A stretch of 27,315 nt of DNA from DATARH01 sp050246595 (lineage in GTDB: Bacteria > Pseudomonadota > Alphaproteobacteria > ATCC43930 > CGMCC-115725), in contig JBFWVT010000066.1 of assembly GCA_050246595.1 (NCBI GenBank), positions 1 through 27,315 of the forward strand, written 5' to 3'. Each line of letters begins with the position of its first letter. The stretch's first letter is position 1. The translations under genes were made by a program, and so were the position numbers. Below are positions 1-7,818 of the stretch, one piece after another. The notes below the pieces were generated by a model, which was given only the letters and a program-made list of their open reading frames with translations, did no database searches and was not told where the DNA came from.

Positions 1-170
1 TGGTCGGAAGCCAGCGCGATCACCCACGCCCCGAGCCGCATCGAGCGCGCCGAAGCCGAGCCGCCGCCGACCTGCACCCGGTCGGTATCGCCGGTGACAA
101 GCCTGACCTGCTCGGGATCGACCCCGATGCCATCAGGCGCAAGCCGCTCGCGCGATTCCAGAAAGGACAT
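1..170 (-). pseudogene. Molybdenum hydroxylase (XdhA/CoxL-type) large subunit, fragment
   Basis: Read on the minus strand, this stretch gives GVDPEQVRLVTGDTDRVQVG followed by GGSASARSM. That is the conserved block of xanthine dehydrogenase/CO dehydrogenase-type molybdopterin-binding subunits (usually 700-800 aa), where GDTD and the G-rich/RSM segment lie in the cofactor-binding half. The reading frame continues off the left edge. Upstream, from 170 to about 299, the frame stays open but does not encode the expected GQGHET-type segment, and no family-like N-terminus fits before the divergent oxidoreductase gene starting at 295. The only ATG (168-170) would cut the protein to its C-terminal third. 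It therefore looks 5'-truncated rather than a whole gene. These enzymes hydroxylate purines, aldehydes or N-heterocycles. The family call rests on one conserved block. Confidence 0.6.
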
Positions 171-294
171 GACCCGCGCCTCCGCTCCCGCGACGTCCGA
201 TCGTGCGCGGTCGCGAAAGGTAGCGGGTTCCGCGACGCGGCCCAATCGTGCATCGTACCGCAAGCGGCCGGGCCGGCATTGCGGGGAGGGATCG

Positions 295-1359
295 ATGCGT
301 TTCGGGTGGCTTACCCTGTCCTTGTCGCCGTCTCCGGAGGAGGACGCGGCGCGCATCGGCCAGCAGATCGCGCAAATCTGCCTCGCCGAGCGGCTCGGCT
401 TTGGCGATGTCTGGCTGACCGAGCATTATTTCACCGGCGAGAGCGTTTATAACGACGCGCTGCTGTTCGCCGCCGCGGTCGCGATGCGTACCGAGCGCAT
501 CCGCATCGGTTTCGCCGTCGTGCAGGTGCCGTTTCATCATCCGGTGCAGCTCGCGGTGCGGCTGGCGCTGCTCGACAATCTGAGCCGGGGCCGGATCGAT
601 GTCGGGGTCGGCAAGGGCACGATCTACAACGAATACGAATTTGTCGGCCACGGGCTGCGCAGCGACGACAGCCGCGCCCGCATGGAAGAGGCGATCGAGA
701 TTATCGAGCGCCTGTGGGAGGGCGGTCCGGTTGCCTATGACGGCCGGTACTTCCGGCTGCGGGTGCCGGAATTGCGGCCGCTTCCGGTGCAGCGTCCGCT
801 GCCGCTGTGGCGCAGCGTGATCTCGCCGGGATCGTTCGGCGAGTGCGGCCGGCTTGGCGTCCCGATCCTGACGGCGCGGCTGCCGGTGGCGCGCATCCGG
901 GAACGCTGGGCGCTTTATGAGGCGGGGCTCGAAGCCGGCGGGCACGACGCCGCGACAAGAGCGCGCCTCCTGGCGCAGAGCGCGTTGTGGCGCAACGTCT
1001 ATGTCGCCGAGTCCGACGCGCAGGCCGAGGACGAGTTGTCGGCGCTGCTGCTGCGGACGCGCGCCCACATGATGCATGTCCGCGACGAATACAACCCGCC
1101 GGGCTTTACGATCGACCCGGCGATGCTGAACCCGTGGGCCGACCCGGCCACCGGCGACGACGAGGCGGTCCGCTACGTGCTCGCCACCGGCTCATTGTTC
1201 GGCTCGCCGGCGCGGGTGCGCGATCAGGTCGCCGAATTGCGCGACGCCGGGGTGCGGCACCTGCTCTGCCAGACCGGTTTTGGCGATATGAGCCACGAGC
1301 ACAACCTCGCCTCGATGCGCCGCTTCGGCGAGCAGGTGATGCCCGCGTTCCACGATTAG
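295..1359 (+). CDS. LLM class (luciferase-like) flavin-dependent oxidoreductase
   Basis: This 354-aa protein begins MRFGWLTLSLSPSPEEDAAR and follows the bacterial luciferase-like TIM-barrel pattern. A strand-1 start is followed by GFGDVWLTEHYF (about 40-51), then ALLDNLSRGRIDVGVGKG (about 96-113), the usual flavin-site region. The C-terminal segment GSPARVRDQVAELRDAGVRH is the typical end of the family. The family uses reduced FMN (or F420 in actinobacteria) and O2 to oxidise diverse substrates, often with a separate flavin reductase, and none is seen here. The start at 295 was chosen because GGGGAGGG lies just upstream and the protein begins at the family's first strand. A longer in-frame extension upstream has no family-like sequence. 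It is divergent from the molybdenum hydroxylase fragment and convergent with the next gene, with only 7 nt between stops. The substrate is unknown. Confidence 0.9.
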   Translation: MRFGWLTLSLSPSPEEDAARIGQQIAQICLAERLGFGDVWLTEHYFTGESVYNDALLFAAAVAMRTERIRIGFAVVQVPFHHPVQLAVRLALLDNLSRGRIDVGVGKGTIYNEYEFVGHGLRSDDSRARMEEAIEIIERLWEGGPVAYDGRYFRLRVPELRPLPVQRPLPLWRSVISPGSFGECGRLGVPILTARLPVARIRERWALYEAGLEAGGHDAATRARLLAQSALWRNVYVAESDAQAEDELSALLLRTRAHMMHVRDEYNPPGFTIDPAMLNPWADPATGDDEAVRYVLATGSLFGSPARVRDQVAELRDAGVRHLLCQTGFGDMSHEHNLASMRRFGEQVMPAFHD

Positions 1360-1366
1360 GTCGGGA

Positions 1367-2266
1367 TCAGAACGGCACGGTGCCGGTGACGACGGTGCGG
1401 TGCAGCACGCGACGGTGCGTTGTCATCTCGTAATTGGCGAGCGCCCGATGCAGCAGAACGCGGTTGTCCCACATGACCAGATCGCCGTCCCGCCAATGGT
1501 GGGTGTAGACGAATTGCGGTTGGGTGGCGTGTTCCAGCAGTTCGAACAGCAGCGCCTCGCCTTCGTCCTCCTTCATGCCGACAATGTGCGAGGCGTGGTT
1601 GCCGATATAGAGCGTCTTCGCCCCGGTCTCGGGATGGGTGCGGACCAGCGGGTGATCGACCGGCGGGCGCTCGCGCATCTCGATTTCTGACGGCGGCGGC
1701 GCTCCGGCGCGACGCCGGCTGGCGGCCCAGCTATGGATCGCGCGCAGACCGGCGATCCGGCATTTCATCGCCTCGGGGAGCGCGTCATAGGCCATCGCCA
1801 TATTGGCGAACTGCGTGTCGCCGCCCTCGGGCGGCAGTTCCTTTGCGTGCAGCAGCGTCATCAGCGACGGCACCGCGTGGTAGGATTTGTCGGTGTGCCA
1901 ATGATAGTTGCCGGTCTGGGTCAGCCTGGTGGTCGGCCTGCCGTCATCGCCGATATTCGTGACGGTATGGACGAGGCCGTAACGCGACGCCGCCGCGTGG
2001 CGTCCGACATGCTCCTCGATCTCGCCGAACTGCCGCGTAAATTCGAGCTGCTCGTCCCGGCTCAGATCCTGGTCGCGGAAAATCACGATGTGATGATCGC
2101 GGAAAGCGGCGAGAATGGCGTCGCGGAATGCTGGCGACAGAGGCCGCGACAGATTGGCCCTAGTGATCGCGACGCCGCCGGCCGGCGATAATCTTTCTCC
2201 GATTTGCGGGCGCGTTCCGATCGAGGGCGCGGCCGGTGCCGCGGTATCAAGGCTCGTGTCGTTCAT
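1367..2266 (-). CDS. TauD/TfdA family Fe(II)/2-oxoglutarate dioxygenase
   Basis: This 299-aa protein matches the TauD/TfdA family in length and motif order. The iron facial triad is visible as H124-x-D126 in the YHWHTDKSY motif and H273 in MWDNRVLLHRA. R290 lies 17 residues after H273, close to the position of the 2-oxoglutarate-binding arginine in TauD. Family members hydroxylate a carbon next to a heteroatom (taurine, 2,4-D, sulfate esters, ethers), coupled to 2-oxoglutarate decarboxylation. It is one of three TauD-like genes in this window and shares with the copy at 10832-11731 the GGxTxFxxMxxAYDALP/AAYAALP segment and the HPETG motif. It has a 423-nt leader region to the right that carries direct repeats. 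The exact substrate cannot be read from the sequence. Confidence 0.93.
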   Translation of the reverse strand: MNDTSLDTAAPAAPSIGTRPQIGERLSPAGGVAITRANLSRPLSPAFRDAILAAFRDHHIVIFRDQDLSRDEQLEFTRQFGEIEEHVGRHAAASRYGLVHTVTNIGDDGRPTTRLTQTGNYHWHTDKSYHAVPSLMTLLHAKELPPEGGDTQFANMAMAYDALPEAMKCRIAGLRAIHSWAASRRRAGAPPPSEIEMRERPPVDHPLVRTHPETGAKTLYIGNHASHIVGMKEDEGEALLFELLEHATQPQFVYTHHWRDGDLVMWDNRVLLHRALANYEMTTHRRVLHRTVVTGTVPF

Positions 2267-2689
2267 CGTCGATTGCTCCGGGTTGTTCAGCGCATCCTGT
2301 GTCTGCCGGCCGAAACATCGGCCAATGCTCCCACCCTTTCCTCCCCCGCAGGCGGCTTTGCCGAGAAGCCGCTGTCATTCCGGGACCGGCAAGGCTCAAT
2401 CCGGGGTTGAACGCTACAGAGCGTCCGACCGATTCTGCAAGCAAATCTACAGCCGGCAACCCGTTGCAATGAGTCGGCAACCTATTGGATTCTTCATCCC
2501 TCAACCGTCGGTTTTCGTCACCCGAACACTTTTCCAAGACGCCGACAGTAGCCGATCAATCTGGTGAAATAGCCGGTGACATCCATGAACGCGGCGCGGC
2601 TCTGTAATGCGGCCGGCCGATTTCAAACCGGGTCACTATCCGATCCGGGCCGCCCTTGTAACAACCGTCAACACCGCGCGTGGGCCGGA
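2267..2689. other. Intergenic region upstream of the TauD-like gene
   Basis: No convincing coding sequence was found in these 423 bases. The region should carry the promoter of the TauD-like gene to the left (minus strand) and the tail of the cupin transcript from the right. It contains a pair of direct repeats (CGGCAACC at 2454-2461 and 2475-2482, period 21) and, near 2372-2410, a GTCATTCCGGG-type stretch that loosely resembles dispersed intergenic repeats. Short open frames here lack family-like sequence. Confidence 0.6.
2454..2487. repeat. Direct repeat, CGGCAACC(C/T)(G/A)TTG, period 21 bp
   Basis: Two copies, CGGCAACCCGTTG and CGGCAACCTATTG, match at 11 of 13 positions and start exactly 21 bases apart, which is two helical turns. 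They lie about 190 bases upstream of the TauD-like start on the minus strand, so they could bind a regulator on one DNA face. This is inference from spacing only. Confidence 0.35.
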
Positions 2690-3019
2690 TCAATCGACGA
2701 TAAACAGCCGCGCCCCGGTTGCGGTCACGGAGCGGTGCGCCATCGCGCCATCCGCCACCTGATAGCTGGTTCCTGGTGTCAGGGTCACCCGGCTTCCGTC
2801 CGCAAGCTCGGTGTGCAGCACGCCGTCGAGCACATAGAGAATGTGCCCCTTCGAGCACCAGTGATCGGCCAGATAGCCCGCAGAGTACTCGACAATGCGC
2901 ACCCTTATCGCGCCGAACTGGCGGGTGCGCCAGCGCGCGGTTCCGGTCTCGCCGGGATGGACCGTTTCCGGCACCGCGGCCCAGTCGGTCGTGCCGAACG
3001 GAATGTCGCTGATCTGCAT
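2690..3019 (-). CDS. DHCW-motif cupin-fold protein
   Basis: This is a 109-aa single-domain cupin. The family signature is seen as ADHWCSKGHILYVLDG (about residues 50-65), followed by a second beta-rich half with GTSYQVADGAMAHRS containing the later cupin histidine. The start at 3019 (MQISDIPFGTTDW) matches the N-terminus usual for this family and has GGAGATCCC upstream. Longer in-frame extensions to the right run into sequence antisense to other genes and were rejected. The biochemical role is not established; the cupin fold and conserved His/Cys residues suggest metal or small-ligand binding. It lies 44 nt downstream of the MFS transporter on the same strand, so the two could be cotranscribed. 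Confidence 0.88.
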   Translation of the reverse strand: MQISDIPFGTTDWAAVPETVHPGETGTARWRTRQFGAIRVRIVEYSAGYLADHWCSKGHILYVLDGVLHTELADGSRVTLTPGTSYQVADGAMAHRSVTATGARLFIVD

Positions 3020-3063
3020 GCGGGATCTCCTGTCGTCCCCATGAATGATACAGGAGCATGCCG

Positions 3064-4341
3064 TCAAGGGGCAGGGGCATCGCCGTTGCGGGAGCGTTGC
3101 AGGCGGCGGATGGCGAGCGCCAGCAACCCGCAAAACGGCAACATGAACGCGCCGTAGATAAAAAAGCTTTCGCTCGTGCCAAACCGGTCGGCGACCCCGC
3201 CCATGACCGGCGGGATCACGATCGAGCTGAGCCGCTGGCCGGTCTGGCGCAGCCCCACGACCGCGCCCTGCTGGTGACGGCCGACGGCGCGCGCCTGCAC
3301 CGACAGGATGACCGGCTGGATCACCCCTTCGAGCCAGCCGCGCACGAGCTGAAACACCACGAGCAGACCGAAGATGCCGCCGAGCAGCGGTGTCGCGGCG
3401 ATCAGCAGGATCGAGAGCACGGTGCCGCTCAGCATCGTGCGCTGCGGGTTCCCGAGGCGCATCGCGCGGCCGGCGAGCAGCGAGCCGAACCCGCTCGCGA
3501 TCTCCGATGCGGCGAACAGCAGCCCGATCGTCGTGCCGGCCAGCGCGATCTGGTCGAGATAGACGACATAGACCGAGGTTTGCAGACTGTAGGTCGTGTT
3601 GCGCAGCGTGATGACAGCCATCGACACCGCCACCGCGGGGATCGCGATCAGCTTGATCGAGTTGAGGTAGTCGGAGGCGCGCGGCCAGGCGTCGCGGGCG
3701 CGGAACCGCGGCCGGTTTGTGCCGGTCGCCGGTTGCGCCGGAAAGATTTCCGCCTCCGGCGTGCGGAGCAGCGCGACGGTGAGGACCGCGCCCCATGCGA
3801 AACCGAGCAGGTAAACCGGCCAGGCGCCGCCCAGATCCCACACCGCCCCCGCGACGATCGGCGCCGAGGTGGAGCCGAGACGGGCGAAAAAGCTGAACCT
3901 CCCGATATACCTGGCATCGCCCTCGGCGAGCTGGGCGATCAGGGTCTGCGCGCCCGACCAGGCAAAGGAAACGGCGGCGCCGCTGATCAGTTGCAACAGC
4001 AGCAGGACCCAGAATCCTTGTGCCAGCGGAAACAGCGGCGCCAGCGCCATGCCGATCCAGACAAAGACGAGCGTGACGGCGCGGGTGCCGAAACGGTCCA
4101 TCAGCACGCCGATATGGATCGACAGAAACAGGGCGAGGATCGATCGCGCCCCGACCAGGATGCCGACCTGCGCCGCGTCGAGCCCGAGCGACAGACCGTA
4201 AAGCGGGATCACAAAGGTGAAGAAATCGACATAGCCCATGCTGAGCGGTCCGGCCACATAGAGAGAGGCCGGCGGGCGGGGAGCGGAAGCATGCCCGGAA
4301 GCGTGAGCAGGTGCGGCGGAGGCGGCAGGGCGGGAGTTCAT
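3064..4341 (-). CDS. MFS transporter
   Basis: This 425-aa hydrophobic protein has about 12 predicted membrane segments and the layout of a major facilitator. The first helix is around PLSMGYVDFFTFVIPLYGLS, and the cytoplasmic loop 2-3 motif appears as GVLMDRFGTRAV (a variant of GxLaDrxGrkxx). The inter-domain loop lies around residues 190-225, and a matching loop GGVADRFGTSES follows in the C-terminal half. MFS proteins move small molecules by proton or sodium coupling. The start at 4341 was chosen because it gives the normal N-terminal length with a GGGAG just upstream, though an ATG 33 bases earlier (4374) is possible. The proline/alanine-rich N-terminus is probably cytoplasmic. The transported substrate is unknown; the setting suggests uptake or export of a compound handled by the nearby oxygenases. 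Confidence 0.9.
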   Translation of the reverse strand: MNSRPAASAAPAHASGHASAPRPPASLYVAGPLSMGYVDFFTFVIPLYGLSLGLDAAQVGILVGARSILALFLSIHIGVLMDRFGTRAVTLVFVWIGMALAPLFPLAQGFWVLLLLQLISGAAVSFAWSGAQTLIAQLAEGDARYIGRFSFFARLGSTSAPIVAGAVWDLGGAWPVYLLGFAWGAVLTVALLRTPEAEIFPAQPATGTNRPRFRARDAWPRASDYLNSIKLIAIPAVAVSMAVITLRNTTYSLQTSVYVVYLDQIALAGTTIGLLFAASEIASGFGSLLAGRAMRLGNPQRTMLSGTVLSILLIAATPLLGGIFGLLVVFQLVRGWLEGVIQPVILSVQARAVGRHQQGAVVGLRQTGQRLSSIVIPPVMGGVADRFGTSESFFIYGAFMLPFCGLLALAIRRLQRSRNGDAPAP

Positions 4342-4561
4342 GCTCCCATCTTGCCATGCTCGTTTGTCCTGCATCGCGCAATTGCCGCGTGCCGGACCCG
4401 CCGGGTTATGATGCCTCGCCGCTTGCGGTACGCCGCGCATGTTGTACGCCGCGCACTGGGAATATCGCGGCTCGGCGTCTCGCCGGTTCGTGCCGGGAGG
4501 TTCGCGCCGGACCCGCGTTGCGGGCTTCGCCCGGCCGCACCGCCGAGCGCGGGAATCGCCG

Positions 4562-4798
4562 TCAGCGCGAGATGCAGCACTCGCGTTCAGGGTGTCGGCC
4601 GTCCCTGTCCGGCGCCGAGGGCAGCCGGTCGCTCCGGGCCGCACCGGTTTCCTCCGCCGTCAACGCCGCTGCCCTGGCGTCAAACTCGACCGCAAGGGCC
4701 ATCAGCCGGGCGACAGCCGGATCGTGCTGGTTGACGATCGCGGCTGCCAGACGGCGGCATTGCGCCGCCTTGTGTCGGAAATAATCGGCACCCTCCAT
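4562..4798 (-). CDS. Small conserved alphaproteobacterial protein (DYFR...QCRRLA type)
   Basis: This 78-aa protein begins MEGADYFRHKAAQCRRLAAA, followed by a PAVARLMALAVEFDARAA helix. It resembles short, charged, largely helical proteins common in Rhizobiales and relatives, usually annotated as hypothetical. Its function is unknown. No signal peptide or membrane segment is visible. The tail after about residue 50 is variable and arginine-rich. Two copies of CGACGGGGGATC lie directly upstream of the start codon on the minus strand. Confidence 0.65.
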   Translation of the reverse strand: MEGADYFRHKAAQCRRLAAAIVNQHDPAVARLMALAVEFDARAAALTAEETGAARSDRLPSAPDRDGRHPERECCISR

Positions 4799-5114
4799 GA
4801 CCCGATCCCCCGTCGATCTGATCCCCCGTCGCGGTCACCCCCTGACCGGTGCGACCAGCCTGTCGCTTTAACCGATCAATAGCCTATTCGGTTCCAGGTC
4901 CACCGGGAAAACTACACTTCTGGTTGATGCAGCGCTCCAGGTGCCTGACCGTCCCGCCCGCTACCGCCAGCGCGCCGGGTGCATCGGACGGCGCGTCTTC
5001 ACGCTGCGCCGGCATCGTGTCACTATCGCCACCAGCAACGGGATCGGTTGTCGCTTGGACCCGTAGCGCCGAACCGCGGGGATGTTCATATCGCCATCGG
5101 GCAGGAGTACAATC
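4799..5114. other. Divergent intergenic region
   Basis: These 316 bases lie between a minus-strand small gene and the plus-strand catabolic cluster, and should carry promoters in both directions. A 12-bp direct repeat, GATCCCCCGTCG, occurs at 4804-4815 and 4820-4831 (period 16), immediately before the small gene. A clear ribosome binding site, AGGAG at 5103-5107, precedes the SMP-30-like start at 5115. No gene was found here. Confidence 0.6.
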
Positions 5115-6020
5115 ATGCCGACCGCCGATTACCTGCCCGAAGTGCTCGAAACCACCGAACCCGAGCGTCTCGCGACCGGGTTCGTCTTTACCGAAGGTCC
5201 GCTCTGGCACCCGGACGGTTTCTGGTATTTTGTCGATCTGCGCCGGAACCAATTGTTGCGGTTGTCCCCCGGCGGGGAGCCGGAGCTGGTCCGGACGACG
5301 ATCGGCGGCAACGGCACAACGTTTGATCTTGAGGGACGTCTGATCATCTGCGAAGGCGACGACCGCCGCCTGACGCGCATGGGGCCGGACGGCACGGTCG
5401 AGACCCTGGTCGACAACTACCGGGGCGGACGGTTCAATCGGCCGAACGACGTGGTCTGCCACTCGAACGGCTGTCTCTACTTTACCGATCCGGACAAACG
5501 CCGCCCCTACCAGGAGCGGGAAATTCCCGGTCCGGCGGGGGAAAACAATCTGTGGGACGGGGCGTGCGTTTATCGCTTGGCGCCGGATGGCGGGTTGAGC
5601 GTGCTGGCGCATTGCGAATACCCGAACGGGCTGGCGCTGTCCCCGGACGAGCGCACGATGTACGTCGCGAATACGCGATCGTCGCAATACATCCACACGA
5701 TCAGGCTCGATGCGGCCGGCAACATGATCGGGCGCGGCATTTTCGCCGATCTCAACGAGGGCGCCGAGCCGGGCATACCCGACGGTCTCAAGGTCGACAG
5801 CATCGGCCGGGTCTATTGCACCGGACCCGGCGGCATCTGGGTCATGGCGCCGGACGGCAATCGGATCGGGGTCATCCGCTGGCCCGAGCAGGCCGTCAAT
5901 TTCGCCTTTGGCGGACCCGATCTGCGCACGCTGTTCTGCTGCGCGCATACCTCCGTCTATACGTTGCGCGTCAAGATACCGGGCAATCCGCACCCCTGGT
6001 ACAAAAGGCGCGGACCGTAA
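5115..6020 (+). CDS. SMP-30/gluconolactonase/LRE family protein
   Basis: This 301-aa protein is of normal length for the six-bladed propeller family. The metal and active-site residues can be placed: E27 in FTEGPLW, N111 in RFNRPNDVV, N171 in YPNGLALSPD and D223 in GIPDGLKVD. They correspond to E18, N103, N154 and D204 of SMP-30, with similar spacing. The family hydrolyses lactones, or related esters and organophosphates, using Ca2+, Zn2+ or another divalent ion. The start at 5115 is set by AGGAG 7 bases upstream and by the first strand; an ATG at 5082 lacks both. It is the first gene of a plus-strand run that ends at 10826, and a lactonase fits downstream processing of an oxidised ring or sugar-like intermediate. 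Confidence 0.92.
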   Translation: MPTADYLPEVLETTEPERLATGFVFTEGPLWHPDGFWYFVDLRRNQLLRLSPGGEPELVRTTIGGNGTTFDLEGRLIICEGDDRRLTRMGPDGTVETLVDNYRGGRFNRPNDVVCHSNGCLYFTDPDKRRPYQEREIPGPAGENNLWDGACVYRLAPDGGLSVLAHCEYPNGLALSPDERTMYVANTRSSQYIHTIRLDAAGNMIGRGIFADLNEGAEPGIPDGLKVDSIGRVYCTGPGGIWVMAPDGNRIGVIRWPEQAVNFAFGGPDLRTLFCCAHTSVYTLRVKIPGNPHPWYKRRGP

Positions 6021-6075
6021 TTCCGGCACCGCTCATCGCAGTCGTCGCGACGTGCCGATCGAAAGGACAAAGATC

Positions 6076-6705
6076 ATGTTCCGGCTCTATTACGCCACCG
6101 GCACCTGTGCGCTTGCGACGCATATAGCGCTGGAAGAGGCCGGCGCGCCCTACGAGGCGGTGCGGGTCGATTTTGCGGCGCAGGCGCAGAGGAGTCCGGA
6201 ATACCTCGCGGTCAACCCGAAAGGGCGGGTGCCGGCGCTGGTCACCGAACAGGGCACGCTGACCGAAACCCCGGCGCTGCTGCTGTTCGTGGCGCAACGC
6301 TTCCCGAGCGCTGAACTCGCGCCGCTCTCCGATCCGTTCGCCCTGGCGCAGGTTCAGGAATTTAACAGTTACCTGTGCGCGACCGTGCATGTCGCGCACG
6401 CGCATGGCAGGCGGGGTGCGCGATGGGCCGACGATGCCGCCGCGATCGAGGCCATGAAACGCAAGGTGCCGGCGACGATGACCGAATGCTTCGAGCTGAT
6501 CGAGCGCAAGCTGCTGACGGGGCCGTGGGTCATGGGGGAGCAGTACACGATCTGCGATCCGTACCTGTTCACGATCGGCACCTGGATCGAAGGCGACGGG
6601 GTCGATACCGCCAGGCTGCCGCGCGCCATCGAACATCGCAGGCGCATGCTGGCGCGCCCCGCCGTGCAGAAAGCCGTCGCCGCCGAAGACACCCCGATCC
6701 CGTAA
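6076..6705 (+). CDS. Glutathione S-transferase, beta-class-like
   Basis: This 209-aa protein has the thioredoxin-like N-terminal domain starting MFRLYYATGTCALATHIALE, with Cys11 at the position of the catalytic or glutathione-bridging cysteine of bacterial beta-class GSTs (Cys10). The cis-proline region reads KGRVPALVTEQGTLTETPAL, with the glutathione-contacting E/T-x-PA motif. An all-helical C-terminal domain follows from about residue 85, with the GEQYTICDPYLFTIGTW motif (N-capping box/hydrophobic staple). GSTs of this type conjugate or reductively process electrophiles, including aromatic breakdown products. The start has GAAAGGAC about 8 bases upstream; an earlier in-frame start at 5908 overlaps the previous gene and was rejected. 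It is 55 nt behind the lactonase-like gene and probably in the same operon. Confidence 0.92.
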   Translation: MFRLYYATGTCALATHIALEEAGAPYEAVRVDFAAQAQRSPEYLAVNPKGRVPALVTEQGTLTETPALLLFVAQRFPSAELAPLSDPFALAQVQEFNSYLCATVHVAHAHGRRGARWADDAAAIEAMKRKVPATMTECFELIERKLLTGPWVMGEQYTICDPYLFTIGTWIEGDGVDTARLPRAIEHRRRMLARPAVQKAVAAEDTPIP

Positions 6706-6815
6706 GGCATCCGCCGAGACCCGGGATTGCTTCCGGCCCGCCGGCCCTCGGCGCGGCGGATTGACAAGACGACAGGCGCCGGTTCACGGTCGCCGAACAG
6801 CAAGCGGAGGAAACA

Positions 6816-7790
6816 ATGGTATCAGTCCCCGAGCAGAGTACCGGCGCCGCGACGGGTTCGACCATCGAGATCATACCGCTGACCCTGCATATCGGCGCCG
6901 AGATCCGCGGCGTCGATCTCGCTCGACCGCTGCCGCCGGAGCAGTTGCGGCAGGTCCGCGACGCCTTTCTGAAATGGAAGGTGGTGTTTTTCCGCGGCCA
7001 GCATCTCGACCACGCGCAGCACGTGGCGATGGCGCGCCAGTTCGGCGAACCGACGATCGGTCATGCCGTGTTCGGCCATGTCGAGGGGCATCCGGAAATC
7101 TATTCGGTCGCCAAACACCGAACCGCCAACGAGAACCGGGAAGCGATGATGGTGACGCCGTGGTCGGGCTGGCACACTGACATCACGGCGGCGGTCAACC
7201 CGCCCTGCGCGTCGATCCTGCGCGGGGTGACGATACCGCCCTATGGCGGCGACACGTTCTGGACCAATCTGGCCGCTGCCTATACCGGGCTGTCCGAGAC
7301 GATGCGCCGGTTTGTCGACGGGCTGCGCGGCATCCACAAATTCGTGCCGCGCGAAACCGCCAAACCGGGCAGCGAATACAACGCGCGCGTCAAGCGTCGC
7401 GCCCTGGCCAGCGAGCATCCGCTGGTGAGCGTGCATGCCGAAACCGGGGAGCGGGTGCTGTTTGTCAGCCCGTCCTTTCTGAAGTCGATCGTCGGGCTGA
7501 CCCCGCGCGAAAGCCAGAAAATTCTCGAATTGCTGTGGGAGCATGCGACCCGTCCCGAATACACGGTCCGCTTCAAGTGGAACGCGGGCGACATCGCGTT
7601 CTGGGACAATCGTTCGACCTCGCATCTCGCGCCGACCGACATCTTTCAATCCGATTTCGACCGCCAGCTCTATCGCATCACGCTGGTAGGCGAAAAGCTT
7701 GTCGGTGTCGATGGCCAGTCTTCCCGATCGATCGAAGGCCAGCCGATCCTGTCCGCGGCGGAGGAGCTGCGGATGATGGCGGCGGAGTAG
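6816..7790 (+). CDS. TauD/TfdA family Fe(II)/2-oxoglutarate dioxygenase
   Basis: This 324-aa protein is a second TauD/TfdA-like enzyme, with metal ligands H120-x-D122 in WSGWHTDIT and H270 in WDNRSTSHLAP. R287 is the likely 2-oxoglutarate contact. The DIFQSDFDRQLYRITL end is closer to the alkylsulfatase/TauD branch than the other two copies, and a tail of about 30 residues follows the core. GGAGG with a short spacer precedes the ATG. It sits between the GST and the amine oxidase (28 nt to the next gene), in the plus-strand cluster. A hydroxylation that cleaves a C-N, C-O or C-S bond is the usual family chemistry. The substrate is unknown. Confidence 0.93.
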   Translation: MVSVPEQSTGAATGSTIEIIPLTLHIGAEIRGVDLARPLPPEQLRQVRDAFLKWKVVFFRGQHLDHAQHVAMARQFGEPTIGHAVFGHVEGHPEIYSVAKHRTANENREAMMVTPWSGWHTDITAAVNPPCASILRGVTIPPYGGDTFWTNLAAAYTGLSETMRRFVDGLRGIHKFVPRETAKPGSEYNARVKRRALASEHPLVSVHAETGERVLFVSPSFLKSIVGLTPRESQKILELLWEHATRPEYTVRFKWNAGDIAFWDNRSTSHLAPTDIFQSDFDRQLYRITLVGEKLVGVDGQSSRSIEGQPILSAAEELRMMAAE

Positions 7791-7818
7791 CCGCCGGCGC
7801 CGGGGCGGAAAGCGTTCG

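Noticed and set aside
133..1077. 314-aa minus-strand open frame opposite the luciferase-like gene
   Set aside because: It mirrors a well-supported plus-strand gene, has arginine/proline-rich low-complexity sequence and no family motif; long antisense frames are expected at this GC content.
3058..4734. 558-aa plus-strand open frame
   Set aside because: Entirely antisense to the MFS transporter and cupin genes, with charged, repetitive composition and no domain.
4884..6029. 381-aa minus-strand open frame
   Set aside because: Antisense to the SMP-30-like gene, which has all active-site residues and a ribosome binding site.
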